A stretch of DNA of 64,000 nucleotides from Chondrus crispus. Its lineage: Eukaryota; Rhodophyta; Florideophyceae; Gigartinales; Gigartinaceae. Under the pieces are notes generated by a model, which did not search any database, was not told where the DNA came from, and was given only the letters and a program-made list of their open reading frames with translations. The position numbers were made by a program, and so were the translations under genes. Shown piece by piece: positions 54,001-63,996 of the stretch (positions are counted from its first letter, which is position 1; each line of letters starts with the position of its first letter). The DNA lies in contig NW_005179088.1 in NCBI RefSeq assembly GCF_000350225.1, positions 110,628 through 174,627 on the forward strand. The letters run 5' to 3'.

Positions 54001-57000
54001 TATTTTATGGTAATTCTCGTAAACGCGGCTGGATGACTGCATTGACGAGAACTACCACACCTTCAAATGGGGCGGTGATGTATTTCAATGATTCTGAGAC
54101 GTTCTTATATATTTGCTGTTCCGTTAAAGAGATTGTATTGATTTCATGTGGTTTCATCGTGAGAAGTTATTGTTCAGGTGTCCTTCAGTCTAACCGATGC
54201 TTACATTTCTATGATGAGGAACGAGTGTAGTCGCCCTTCATATGATATTAGTTTAGTTTTGGATTGAAACCCCCATTTCAATCCTTTGTTGCATTATACA
54301 TGGCACCTCGTTTATTTTTCCAATGTAACTGCTAAGGGTCTTTTTTACTGTAAAGCATTAATTCTAAATACAAAAGATGAAAAGGGAAGTGGCGCGACCT
54401 ATGGAGCATAGGGTGAACATGAATATGACAAAACGACATTACAAACTCAAAAGGCTGTGCACAATTTTTTACCCATGTTGTACAGTTTCGGCGTGGTCCT
54501 TTTGTTCATCGTATGTCGTGGTAGATCTTCAGAAACCGAAAAGCGAAAAAAACCTACAAATTCTTCCGAGCACGTCACCCGTAACCATTCTTCCTGTTAT
54601 GTATATCTTTTTTTGTGTTAGCCACTTAAAAGGTTGAGTTTTGAACCCATAAAGTTGATGATGAGTGTACATGTTCTCCTCCTCACATAATCCGACGACT
54701 TGAAACCTCTCCACACGATTTCTATATCCTGCATAACTGAATAGAAATCTTTAAACCGATATGAGTTGATTTTTATAAAGCCAGTACGAGTTCAACAATT
54801 CATATACTGTTCTTTTGTGTCGTAAAACCAAGAAGTTTGAAGTATTTCATCATTTTGTTCGACAGTGCTCCCAAAAATCCTATCTTGGCAGGAAATTACC
54901 ACTGTTGCTTCTTTACAATAATTTTAGTCAAACCCCTACATAAATGGTGATAAGTAGCTTGGAGCAATTTGATATTCTTCTTATAGATAATGGATTTCGG
55001 CTTATATCCGTACCAAGAGAGAAAGAGAGATGCAGCTCTTCGTTTTAGAGATAAGGTCACACAACATTTTCGATATGAGAGCGGGTAAGATGGAAATCCA
55101 GGATAACGAAAAAAAAGAAACGATAATACTGCGTCCCGCAGCTGAGGGGGCAACATTTCTAACGTCTGATTTGTGTTCAAAGAGCGTGGTTATGATACCT
55201 CAAAAGTCGAGGAAGGGGCCTCTCCAGACAATATTTTTTAAAATAGAAACTCAATCATCAATCAAATCTTTTTGCATTTCAGGGAGTCTACAGCTTGACA
55301 TCGATTTGCGATTGATGTGTCTGTCTGCTTCCTCCATAAAACCCAGGCATGAAGGAATAGGTACAAAAGTTTTGGAATTGTTTAAGAATGGATTTGGAAA
55401 GCGATATGTACCACATAGTGCAAAATTGCGACAAATAAATTGAAATTGAAATTCCCCATTAAGGGAGGTCAGTTTTCTATTGCAAAGGTCTGTAAATGTT
55501 TACAGTGTGCATTGATTTGCAAGAATTAACACTGAAGTCGAATGTCGAACGGATCATACATGTCTGGGCATTAGCATTGCTTTTCGATCCCATTGTAGGA
55601 CAAGCAGTGGCTTTTCATACTTAGATTGCCCACAAACTTCTCCTTAAATGATAAATATGTGGCCAGCCACAGGTACACAACCCACAATGACAGGAAGTCG
55701 GGTTCGGAAATCGGAACAATCCCTTGAGCGGGTCAGGAGAAGACGGCTCAAGGTGGAACAAAGTTTTTGGCCAGTTGGTATGGCTAAGGGCGGATGAGAT
55801 GATCGGGAAGCGGATTCGAGGAGGGAACTCGAATTGCTGATAATGGGCTTGACCAGTCAGTTTTGGTCAAGGGAGGGAGCGGTGTTCGATGTGTAGAAAT
55901 GTCTGCCTTCCCAATTGTGGTTGGGTCGGCCTTAATAATGCCTGGAGACCAGATCGGCTTCTATTCTTGTCTGTTTCATGAACCCATAAAGGATATCACA
56001 AATGCTACTGCAGTCTTGCGGGTTACCAATAACCCATGAACAGAATCATCAATTAGATAGTTGGGTCGTTTAGTGACAGCGTGCCACGAATAATGTACTA
56101 GTATAAACAGATCCTGCATATTGTGGCTGTGAGATACATCGCGGAAGGCTTTTCTATCAAGAGGTTTTCTGAGGGTGCTAAATAACGGGATGCTCAAATT
56201 TAGCAGTAAGAAGCTGCGGTCGATTACTGAGTTCGTGCCTACTGTATATGGTTCTACTTAGTTTTGTAGTTGATCTTGTGTGCAACATATAGCCAGCAAG
56301 TAGGTGACACGAAATGGAGCTCTTCCGGACGCAAACACCTAGGATCGCACGCATCTGGCCAGCAGTGCAGCGACATACTTGAGGTGGTACGAGACGGCTA
56401 TAAGTACTCTGATGATCGAAACATTAAAGAGGCATCAGTGCCTACACAATGATTTTATCTTTGGTATTGGTCCCTTTTCAACTTGTTGGGGTGTGCAAGT
56501 GGTGACAAGATTTCAATGTGTAAAGCTAAGCTTGAAGTCCTTTGACGATTGTCAGTCAAGCGATTCGAAATTCAATAGCGTCAAAAGGTTTTAAATAGAT
56601 AGTTGTGTTGGGTTTAAGCTAGGGTGTAGTTAAACAGGAGGGAAGTCAAAATTAATGTTTCTTCTTTTTTTGAAAGCTGCTGTGCCTAAAACGGCCAGGC
56701 TGCAGGTAAAAATGACACAAAAGGTCGTCCTTTTGCCACATTCGTAGATCCTATCCATGGAAGGAAGCTCTCTGTGCTTCAGAAAATTGCAATTATTTCT
56801 TGTATAGTATATATTTTTAGGTTACCGTACATGCATGGTATAAACATTTTCTCTTTTTGTTTCGCATTCATCTTGTTGTGGTAGCTTTGCCCAATTCACT
56901 TATTTGCAGGGGGAACCCTTTCTGAGAATCCCAAAATGTTCCGATTTTGATGACACATGAAGGATGTTGGTGCCCGTGTTAGACCACTCGGAGAAAAGAT

Positions 57001-58662
57001 AGGTCATAGTAAAACCTGGAAGGGTAATCATAAAATTTTCATTACGGCTGTCAAGAGTGATACTCTGCTCTTGAGACATTGCAGAGAGAAGGAATATGTT
57101 TTCATTCCACGAGTGAATAAAGATAAATCACCGTAAAAGAACTCGATTCCTTGTCCGAAGGCAAAGAGGCCATCTTTTCAAGAAAACATACAGAGAACAA
57201 GGCAGAAGTGAAAGTCTTGGCTCAAAACTCACCAATTTCCATCGAGTGTTGCGGTGATTATATACTATCCTCGCTTCTGCACCATTGATCTGACAGCCCA
57301 TGAGCGATCAGATTACAAAAGCGCTTCACAATTGAACATTGCCATCTCCTTCCAATTGGAACACATGACTTTCGATTGCAGCCAGAAAAGACAAAACAAA
57401 CGTCGTACATCATGACTGTTTAATATTGTGCTGGTGACCAAGAGTAAAGAAATACAAAATTTCTCGAAATGAATTCGTTCTACTTGGCTCTATTTTCCAT
57501 TGGATTAGCGAGTGAAGGTCGGACACCCACGACTCACAAACATTCCAATCTTTCCAGCAAGCTTGAGATTGCAAGAAAAAACTTGAGAGAGGGATTGAGA
57601 TCATTACAGAACATCAGGACTGAGATGTTGGACAACGCTTCATTCTGCGCGATAACGAGTGACAGACCTTGAGTCAAATGCTTTTGTAAATGTGGTTTTT
57701 ATCTTTTGCAAAAGATTAAACGCGACAGTCTTAAGAGTACACGCTGCTGCTGGTAGTCATTCTGATGACATTCTTCATGCATGCACTGCGAGGTATGTTG
57801 CACGAATCCATCTCCAATATCGCTGTTGTTTACTGCTACAGAGAGGTCAATTGCTTCAGTACGGAGTTTCATTCGGGAAGCGAACAGTATTGTAGATGCG
57901 AAGTACAAGACGCATGCAACGCCTCGACTTCGCCAATTTCTAGAAGACTGACAAGGTCATCATTCTTGCATATGTCAATCAATTTTTTCTACTTGAGGTC
58001 AGCAAAACCACAAGAATGCCGGACTGTAGTCTCTTTATCTCGAAAGGACTACACTAACTCGAGTGTACGGTATCGCGTCGAACCGTGGATTCCACGCTGT
58101 ACTCACTGCAATGTTCTCGCACTAGCAGTCAGGGAGCGCACCTTGCGCGATTCGTGTGGAGACGATATGCACGGGTATGACACAGGGGCAACCTCCCAGG
58201 GAGTACAACTTGTAGATTCGTTAGAATTTCGGTTGAAAATCTCTCATTGGCGCCAATGCTGGAAAGGGAAAGAAGAAAGCACTGCGGATAGTGACCAACT
58301 TTCTGTCACGAATGGAGGAGGGTGACACCTTTTTTGTACGGGGGTGATTCTTCAAATGGGCGAGGGTGCATGTGTTTGGCGAGTGGAGTCTACAAGCGAG
58401 GGGAGTTGAGGTGAGCGAGCCGCAAGCGGGGCCAACTCTTTCGAACAAGGCTGTTGACGGTCAAAGGGGGAGGGGCAGGGGCCAGGTTTTGGGGACCACT
58501 CGATCAAAGAGGACCCCTGTGGTCCGATTGGCGCACCCGAAATAGGTGAAGTAGAGAGCCTCTGTATGGCGCACCAATTTTAGATACTCTACACGTGTAC
58601 TGCATCACGGTTGCCCATCCCCCCGCCCTCTTCTCGTTGGCTCCCTTGACGTCACTGTCAAG

Positions 58663-60171
58663 TCATCGTGCTCCCCCCCATATCGTATCGGCTCCGTAAT
58701 ACCTGGTCCCGAAGTCCCCCGCCCCTGGATACACCCTTCCGTCTGCATCGATACCCTTATCGATAGCGGAAACCACCAGCTGAACCTTAGTAAAGCGTGC
58801 GCAGATCCTCGTCACGGCCTGCGGCGACACGATGAGGCTCAGGACCAACACGCGGTCCTCGCGGCATCCGAGCTCCATCAGTCGCGCCAGCGCCATCTCG
58901 CAAGCCTCCCCAGAGTCTAGCACGGGGTCCAGCACCAGTATGTATTTGTCCTCGATTTCCTCTGGCAAACACTCATACGATACGCCTTTCTCCCCGCCTT
59001 CCGCCATCAGCATCTTGCCGATGCGCACCGTGTTGCACACGTCCCGCAGGCTCGACTCCATCGTCTCCCCGTTGGGCATCAAGCTGACACCGGCTAACCC
59101 CTGCACGAAGCCGACGCCGCAAAACTTCTTGCCGCTCGGCGTGGTGACGGTCCTTCTCTGGAATGGCAACAAACCCAGGCTCTCCTCAATAAGCAGGCGC
59201 ATCAAGCGATTCGAGTAGAAGACGATGTCATTTCGCGACGCATTGCGATCCCTAACAATAGTATGCAATCCCCTCGACTGGTAAGAATCCGACATGACGA
59301 CGAGGTTCGAAAAGACCTTTCTCAAATCCTCCTGTCGTATCTTGAGGGCGATGTGCTTGATGATCAAGTCAATGGCGACCAAATTGTCGCCGCCACGTGG
59401 GACGACGATGTCTGCATAGCGCTTGGTGGGCAGAATGAAGCGCTCGAAGGCCGGCTTCACAAAGCGTGTGTACTGGGCGAGAATAGACTCGACGCTCCTC
59501 CCCCTCGACTTGACGTCGCGCGTGATGCGGCGCGAGAGACAAATGTCGGCGTCTTCATCCACGAAGATTTTCATGTGCATGAGGTTCCTGATGAGCGGGT
59601 CGTAGAAGGTGAGGATGCCCTCGACAATGATGACGTCTGCGGCGTCGAGGTCTGCGGCGTTGTCCTCGACGCGGGAATGCCTTGCGAAATCGTACTTGGG
59701 GACGGTGACAGGCTGGCGGGTCTTCATGCTCTCGAGCGTGCTCCCCAGGGCCTCGAAGTCAAAGGCGTCGGGGTGGTCAAAGTTGTAGGTGCCTGGCAAG
59801 ACGCCGTCGGGGAGGCCGTGATAGAACCAGTCCAAAGACACGAGGACGCAGCGCTGGTCGCCCAGGCCGTGGATGATCTTCTCGCAGACGGTGGTCTTGC
59901 CCGAGGCGGAGCCGCCGGTGACGCCGATGATGAAGGGGCCGACGGGGGCGTGGTGCGGCGGGTGCGGGGACTGGGAGCGCGAGTCAATGAGGCGGGCGAG
60001 CGGCTTGAGCGGCGGGGTGTGGTGCTGGCATCCTGCGGTGAGAACGGCGTCGGAGGCGCGCGGCAGCGGGGAGGAGGGGGACGGGGTGACGACCGGCGGT
60101 GGCAGCGGCGGGAGCGAGGGGGGCAGGGTCGGCTTTGCGGCGCGGGCCGGCGGGCCCGAGGGGCCAAGCAT
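58663..60171 (-). CDS. Bifunctional uridine kinase / uracil phosphoribosyltransferase-like protein
   Basis: 502 codons from an ATG at 60171, intron-less and GC-rich. Residues 1-77 are a Pro/Ser-rich leader, possibly a transit peptide or disordered. The uridine kinase domain spans ~79-285: P-loop GGSASGKTT (from Gly86), SLDWFYHGL, NFDHPDAFDF, EGILTFYDP and RRITRDVKSRGR. It phosphorylates uridine and cytidine. The UPRT domain spans ~288-502. It has a PRPP-binding loop (LVLDPVLDSGEA; the classic enzyme has DPMLATG-type residues here) and the uracil-binding C-terminus (YPGAGDFGTRYYG). UPRT makes UMP from uracil and PRPP. The same fusion is known in plant UKL proteins, where the UPRT half is often inactive; the altered PRPP loop suggests that may be so here. 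Confidence 0.93.
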   Translation of the reverse strand: MLGPSGPPARAAKPTLPPSLPPLPPPVVTPSPSSPLPRASDAVLTAGCQHHTPPLKPLARLIDSRSQSPHPPHHAPVGPFIIGVTGGSASGKTTVCEKIIHGLGDQRCVLVSLDWFYHGLPDGVLPGTYNFDHPDAFDFEALGSTLESMKTRQPVTVPKYDFARHSRVEDNAADLDAADVIIVEGILTFYDPLIRNLMHMKIFVDEDADICLSRRITRDVKSRGRSVESILAQYTRFVKPAFERFILPTKRYADIVVPRGGDNLVAIDLIIKHIALKIRQEDLRKVFSNLVVMSDSYQSRGLHTIVRDRNASRNDIVFYSNRLMRLLIEESLGLLPFQRRTVTTPSGKKFCGVGFVQGLAGVSLMPNGETMESSLRDVCNTVRIGKMLMAEGGEKGVSYECLPEEIEDKYILVLDPVLDSGEACEMALARLMELGCREDRVLVLSLIVSPQAVTRICARFTKVQLVVSAIDKGIDADGRVYPGAGDFGTRYYGADTIWGGAR

Positions 60172-60954
60172 TAGGGGGCAGGGGGATGACGGAGGTGCGC
60201 GGTCGTCCGGGGGGCGGAGGGGGAGGAGCGTCCGTCGGTGGGAGCAGAGTGCAGTTTTTGTGGAAGCAATTTAGTGTTACCGTGCCGGGGGGTGTGGGCC
60301 CTTGTACTTGTACCCGAAGGGTACCGGTACTCCCAGTAGGGGTTTACTGCAGTGTTATTCCCAAGGTTATCGCGGCGCCTACAGTGGCATAATCGCCTCC
60401 CATGCCTGCGTACAGTACATAGGCAACCCTCTACACGTACCTGCATGGGATATTGGCTACTGTACACGTGTACAGCACTACTCGTGATGCACTCTTTGCG
60501 GCTTGTCTACAGTGTAGACGAGTACGCGGGGGGGAGCGCGACTTCCCCCGGGGGACAAGTGGTCGACGGCCGCTTCTCAAGAAGTGGCCGTCGCCTACTT
60601 GAGATCGCTCCGTCCTTTTAACTTGCATGGATATTGGCTACTGTACACGTGTGCAGTACTACTCGTGCTCTACTCTTTGCGGCATGTTTCAACACGCTTT
60701 AGTGATAAGTACCCTTGGGTACCTTGAAGGTACGCGGGGGGAGCCCTCCGCTTCTCACCCCGCTGTTTTACCTAACTTACTTTCCCGTGATGTACTCTTT
60801 TTTCGGGATGTTCAACACGCTTTCGTGAAGGGGCATCCCATTGATTTACGTGTACACGTTGTAAAACAAAGAGCCCTGATTGCTGTATACCGTATCGTGT
60901 AATACGTGTGTAATGCGTGTCTCCTATCATCGTGCACACGCGACTGCCGCTCCT
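60172..60954. repeat. Upstream region with degenerate tandem repeats and a hairpin
   Basis: No gene. A unit beginning TATTGGCTACTGTACACGTG occurs at 60451 and 60632 (181 bp apart) and continues with a CTCGTG...TACTCTTTGCGG block. A third, partial copy of that block is at ~60784. Between copies lies a 14-bp stem with one mismatch, CGACGGCCGCTTCT/AGAAGTGGCCGTCG (60564-60593). GTAC palindromes and TACACGTGTA (60463-60472) recur. The location upstream of the uridine kinase gene makes a regulatory role possible but untested. Confidence 0.7.
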
Positions 60955-61255
60955 TTAGAGCATCCCCACCGGTAGAATCAAATACCCAAACAACCAAAAT
61001 TTGATGATTTGATGTCGATTGAAATCCCCACCGGTGCAACCAAATCATCAAATTTTTGGTGTCGATCTAAAAATCGGAACCAAATATCAAGAATTTGGTT
61101 CGGATAGTCTCTGTTTGATTACCCTTGACAATCCAGTTGTGCACGTTCTATTGGTCGACCGAAACGGCTTCCCACCAAAAAGTGCATCGATGCGGTATTT
61201 GCCTCGAGATTACCAGTGTCTCCCGCCGATCCAGAATGCCCACTACGGCGTGCAT

Positions 61256-61359
61256 GCTCTTCCCCCTTCCATCCCTCCAGAACGTCGACGGCCCCGCCAT
61301 CCCTGATGCTCTTCCCCCTTCCATCCCTCCAGAACGTCGACGGCCCCGCCATCCCTGAG
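61256..61359. repeat. 52-bp perfect tandem duplication
   Basis: Two consecutive 52-bp copies (61256-61307 and 61308-61359), differing only at the last base. It falls at the 3' edge of the captured gene fragment, inside the Harbinger-like element. Confidence 0.95.
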
Positions 61360-61925
61360 CGCGTCCTTCCCCGCCCGGCTCTTACACAACAACAACACTT
61401 CCTCGACCAACCAGGCGCGAATCTCCGCCATCTCCTCCCGTCCCACCTCCTTTGACCTCCCCAAGCACATTGCCACCGCCGCCGTACCCCCACCAACACA
61501 TCATGGCACTCGTCCGCCATCGCGCAGTTCCGCACCCAGCTCGCCCCCGCCAGCCTCTTCTCTGCCTCCCCCGCCTCCAGCAATCTTAGAAACCTCGTCA
61601 ACAGCTGTCTCTCCGCCTGCCTTCCCTCGACCAACAGGACGTCCCTCCCCTCCTGGCTCGCGCACGCATTCGACAGCCGCAGCACATTCGGAATACTCGG
61701 TACCCTCTCCACGAGCACGAGTAGCGTGCCCCTCTCCCGAAACCCGTCCGCGCCCTCCGCTTCGTCCACGCCCGGCGCGAAGCGCGTCAGGTTGGACAGC
61801 AGCGCCGCGTGCAGCGCGACGACGTCCGCGTCCAGGACCACCTGCGCTGCGAGCCACGCCGCGTCCGCGTGCGTCAGAGCCGCCGGCTCCTCGTCCTCCG
61901 ACAGGTTCACAAGCGCAGACAGTGC
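61310..61925 (-). pseudogene. Captured fragment of an HGH1 (FAM203)-like gene
   Basis: The minus-strand frame from ~61925 reads ALSALVNLSEDEEP, LHAALLSNLTRF, LRLSNACASQEGRDVLL and ASWVRNCAMADECHDVL. These match, in order, the armadillo-type repeats and the SNLSQ...R-x-x-LL and LRNC...H-x-x-LL segments of HGH1. After a frame change near 61500 the next frame gives REEMAEIRAWLVEEVLLLC and DALRDGGAVDVLEGW, matching the later conserved block of HGH1. The central ~40 residues of the family are missing, and a TGA lies upstream in frame next to a CAG run (~61952-61965). HGH1 is an adaptor that helps the TRiC chaperonin fold eEF2. This copy is a broken fragment inside a transposon, not a working gene. 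Confidence 0.75.
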
Positions 61926-62434
61926 TAGAGCAGTGCGATTCGCTGCTCAGCAGCAGCAGCAGCCGCAGGAGAACGTCGCTCGCGGCTGTCGAGCCAATCA
62001 TCCGCCGCAGCACCGCTGCCGCCGGCGCGTATGTTCTCTCCGGGATCGCGCTGCTCGCGGTCGCGTGGGGAGCGCGTGCTGTCCGTGAGCAGGGAGGACA
62101 GCGCCGGCAGTCTGTCTTTGTCCACGGTGGAGGTGAGAGGGAAGGAGTGCAGACAGAGTGGCGAGGGAGAAGGTCGCGGGATGGGTTTCGAGTGAGCGTG
62201 CGACTACGACTGAGGGTGCGATACGAGGGTGAGTACGAGTGTGAGTACAAGGATGCGATGGTGAGTACGAGGGGAATGTATTTCATTTAGTTCTCACCGG
62301 TGGGGCAGTTCTTTCCGAAGCATCAAACAGCCAAATAACGAAACAACCAAATTCTAGGGAGCCAATCAAATTACAGAAAAAGTGTGCCAAGTGTTGTTAT
62401 TTGATGATTTGATTGCGTACCGGTGGGGATGCTC

Positions 62435-63467
62435 TTACAACTCCTTCCCCTGCATCTCTACGCCGACGACCTCCGCAATCCTCTTCTTCATCGTCTCGTA
62501 CGCCGCAAAGAAGAGCGCGCTCTGCAGCGTCTTAGCCGCGATCCGCGGCGCGATCCCCTTAGCAAACGTCTTCACCCCTTCCTCCCTCGCCACCGTCACG
62601 AGCGCATGCCCGACCCCTCGATACCTAACCCCTCCGCCGCTCCTCATCTGTGTCATCAGGCGCGTCTTAACCACGTCCAGCGGGTTACTCGCCACGGCCG
62701 CTGCCGCCCCGGATAACCCCCCGACCAAAAAACTCTCCGCCCTACTCAGTTTCTCCCCCTTCCCATCGCTCACCCCATTCTTCAAATTCTCATAAAACAC
62801 AAACTCCACCGCCGCGTACGGCACGTCCCTCGCGAGCTGCGCCCCAAGCCCTGCGTACAGCCGTCCCACATGCCCCGTCGCGACCAGTCCGCGCAGCGCC
62901 GTGCCGAGGTCGGCGTACACGCCGACCTGGAGCCGCTGCTTGAGCACCTCGCACGGCACCCTGACGAGCGACGCGGCAACATCGCCAACGGCGGCCGACA
63001 GCGCGATGGCGACGTTGCGCCCGCGCGGCGGGAAGCGGCGCACCAGGCGCGACTTGAGCGACTGGAACACCAGCATGTACACGGGCGGCGGCCGGCACGA
63101 TGCCGACCACGCCGGGCACCACGCCGCGGTACAGCCCGGGCAGCCCCTTGCCGGCTAGCAGCGTCGCGCGCAGCGACGCCGACGAAGACGCCGACGACGC
63201 CTGCAGCCGCGTCTTGCACGTGTCCAGCGGCTGCAGCGACGCGCGCACCAGCCCGGCCGACAGCCCGCCCGACAGGAAGTGCACCAGCGCCCGCTTGAGT
63301 GCCGACGCGTCGCGCGCGCGGGGGAGAGGCGCCGCGCCGTGCGAGGGCGGCGCGGGGGATGGCGATGACGGCGTCGTCGGTGGCGGCGCAGGCGGCGCAG
63401 ACTTGACGCCCACGGCCGGTGCGAAGGCGCTCGGGCCGCGCGGCTTTTTGCGCGGGGATGAAAGCAT
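62435..63467 (-). pseudogene. Mitochondrial carrier, S-adenosylmethionine-carrier-like, with one frameshift
   Basis: From the ATG at 63467 (the only ATG in the 5' frame) the protein has a ~60-residue Pro/Ser/Ala leader. The first carrier repeat has signature QPLDTCKTRLQ and GLYRGVVPG. At ~63083 one extra C shifts the frame. The second frame continues from YMLVFQSLKSRL with repeat 2 (RVPCEVLKQRLQ, LYAGLGAQLARDVPYAAVEF) and repeat 3 (NPLDVVKTRLM, FAKGIAPRIAAKTLQSALFF), ending KEL-stop at 62435. Three repeats of ~100 residues and six helices are complete apart from the shift. RVP-x-EV-x-KQR in repeat 2 is characteristic of the SAM carriers (SLC25A26 type), which import S-adenosylmethionine into mitochondria or plastids. 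It could be a pseudogene or a sequencing error. The stop codon lies in the TTA duplication of the neighbouring transposon. Confidence 0.75.
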
Positions 63468-63921
63468 GGTGAGGGGGGGGAAGGGAGGGGCCGCGGATGG
63501 GGTGGAGTGGGGGGATGTGGCTGCGGATAGGGCGAGCAGTACCAAGGGTACCCTTGGGTACTGTACAGTAGGTGGTTTGTTACATAGCGGGCGCGGTAGT
63601 TGCGTAGGCGAGATAGCGGTGGGTGGGCGAGGGCATCGTAGGAAATGTCGGTAAAGTGCGGGGGGGGCAGAACGAGTGGCTGATTCGCGTGCGGCCTCCC
63701 AACGCCGCCGCTCGATGCGAGATCAGCGGCCCGCGAGTCACCGGCCAACACGTCGCGACGGTCGCTCCCCGCGAGGTCACTGTGTAAGCCCCGCTGTCAG
63801 CACGTAGGGTGTGGAGGGGGCGCCGGTGTACACGTGTGGAGCGCGAGCCGAGGTGCTACACGTGTACCGCACTGTACAGGTTCACACGTGTGTGTTGTCG
63901 TCAAGCGATCGGTCTCAGCCT
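63468..63921. promoter_or_regulatory. Upstream region of the carrier gene with palindromes
   Basis: No gene. It contains the nested palindrome CAAGGGTACCCTTGGGTACTG followed by TACAGTA (63543-63569). TACACGTGTA is at 63857-63866, close relatives are at ~63827 and ~63883, and a G-run is at 63659. The same word families occur upstream of the uridine kinase gene and inside the small gypsy LTR. A role in transcription is only suggested by position. Confidence 0.4.
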
Positions 63922-63996
63922 AAGAGCGTCCGGGTTCGTCGCAGCAGTCGCCACCTGAAACTCTCAATCAGGTGGCGACTGCTGCGACGCTCTTTT
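63922..63996. repeat. Long inverted repeat at the window edge
   Basis: A perfect 21-bp stem, GTCGCAGCAGTCGCCACCTGA (63938-63958) against its reverse complement (63968-63988), with a 9-base loop. The outer AAGAGC/GCTCTT continues the symmetry around an 8-base bulge (63930-63937). It may be a foldback element or the end of a larger transposon that continues beyond the window. Confidence 0.85.

Larger units (their letters stand above)
47175..58662. other. 11.5 kb gene-poor, A/T-richer intergenic region
   Basis: No frame with a recognisable family. The longest ATG frames are 52105-51794 (minus, 104 codons), 55030-55443 (plus, 137 codons) and 57765-58325 (plus, 186 codons); none has a motif I know. 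Composition is visibly A/T-richer than the flanking genes. Structured spots are a C29 run, a 13-bp minisatellite and GTAC palindromes at ~50213-50262, 52598-52612 and 53659-53674. TACACGTGTA lies at 58590-58599, just past the 3' end of the uridine kinase gene. Confidence 0.5.
60958..62434. mobile_element. PIF/Harbinger-like non-autonomous element carrying host sequence
   Basis: 1477 bp with inverted ends GAGCATCCCCACCGGTA and ACCGGTGGGGATGCTC, flanked by TTA on both sides (60955-60957 and 62435-62437). A 3-bp TTA/TAA duplication and GAGCAT- or GGGCAT-type ends are the PIF/Harbinger signature. Subterminal A/T-rich repeats (ATCAAATCATCAAA-like) occur at both ends, and a second, inner CCCCACCGGTG motif sits at ~61026 and, inverted, at ~62296. 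There is no transposase. The middle (61310-61925) encodes part of a host HGH1-type protein on the minus strand. It is thus a Pack-type gene-capturing element moved in trans. Confidence 0.85.

Noticed and set aside
55030-55443. 137-codon plus-strand frame with ATG
   Set aside because: Composition is plausible but nothing supports it; left in the intergenic description.
57765-58325. 186-codon plus-strand frame
   Set aside because: No recognised family and irregular composition; not enough to call a gene.
59263-60174. 303-codon plus-strand frame opposite the uridine kinase gene
   Set aside because: Shadow of the GC-rich uridine kinase-UPRT coding strand; its Gly/Ala/Arg/Val-rich product has no family, while the opposite strand has full catalytic motifs.
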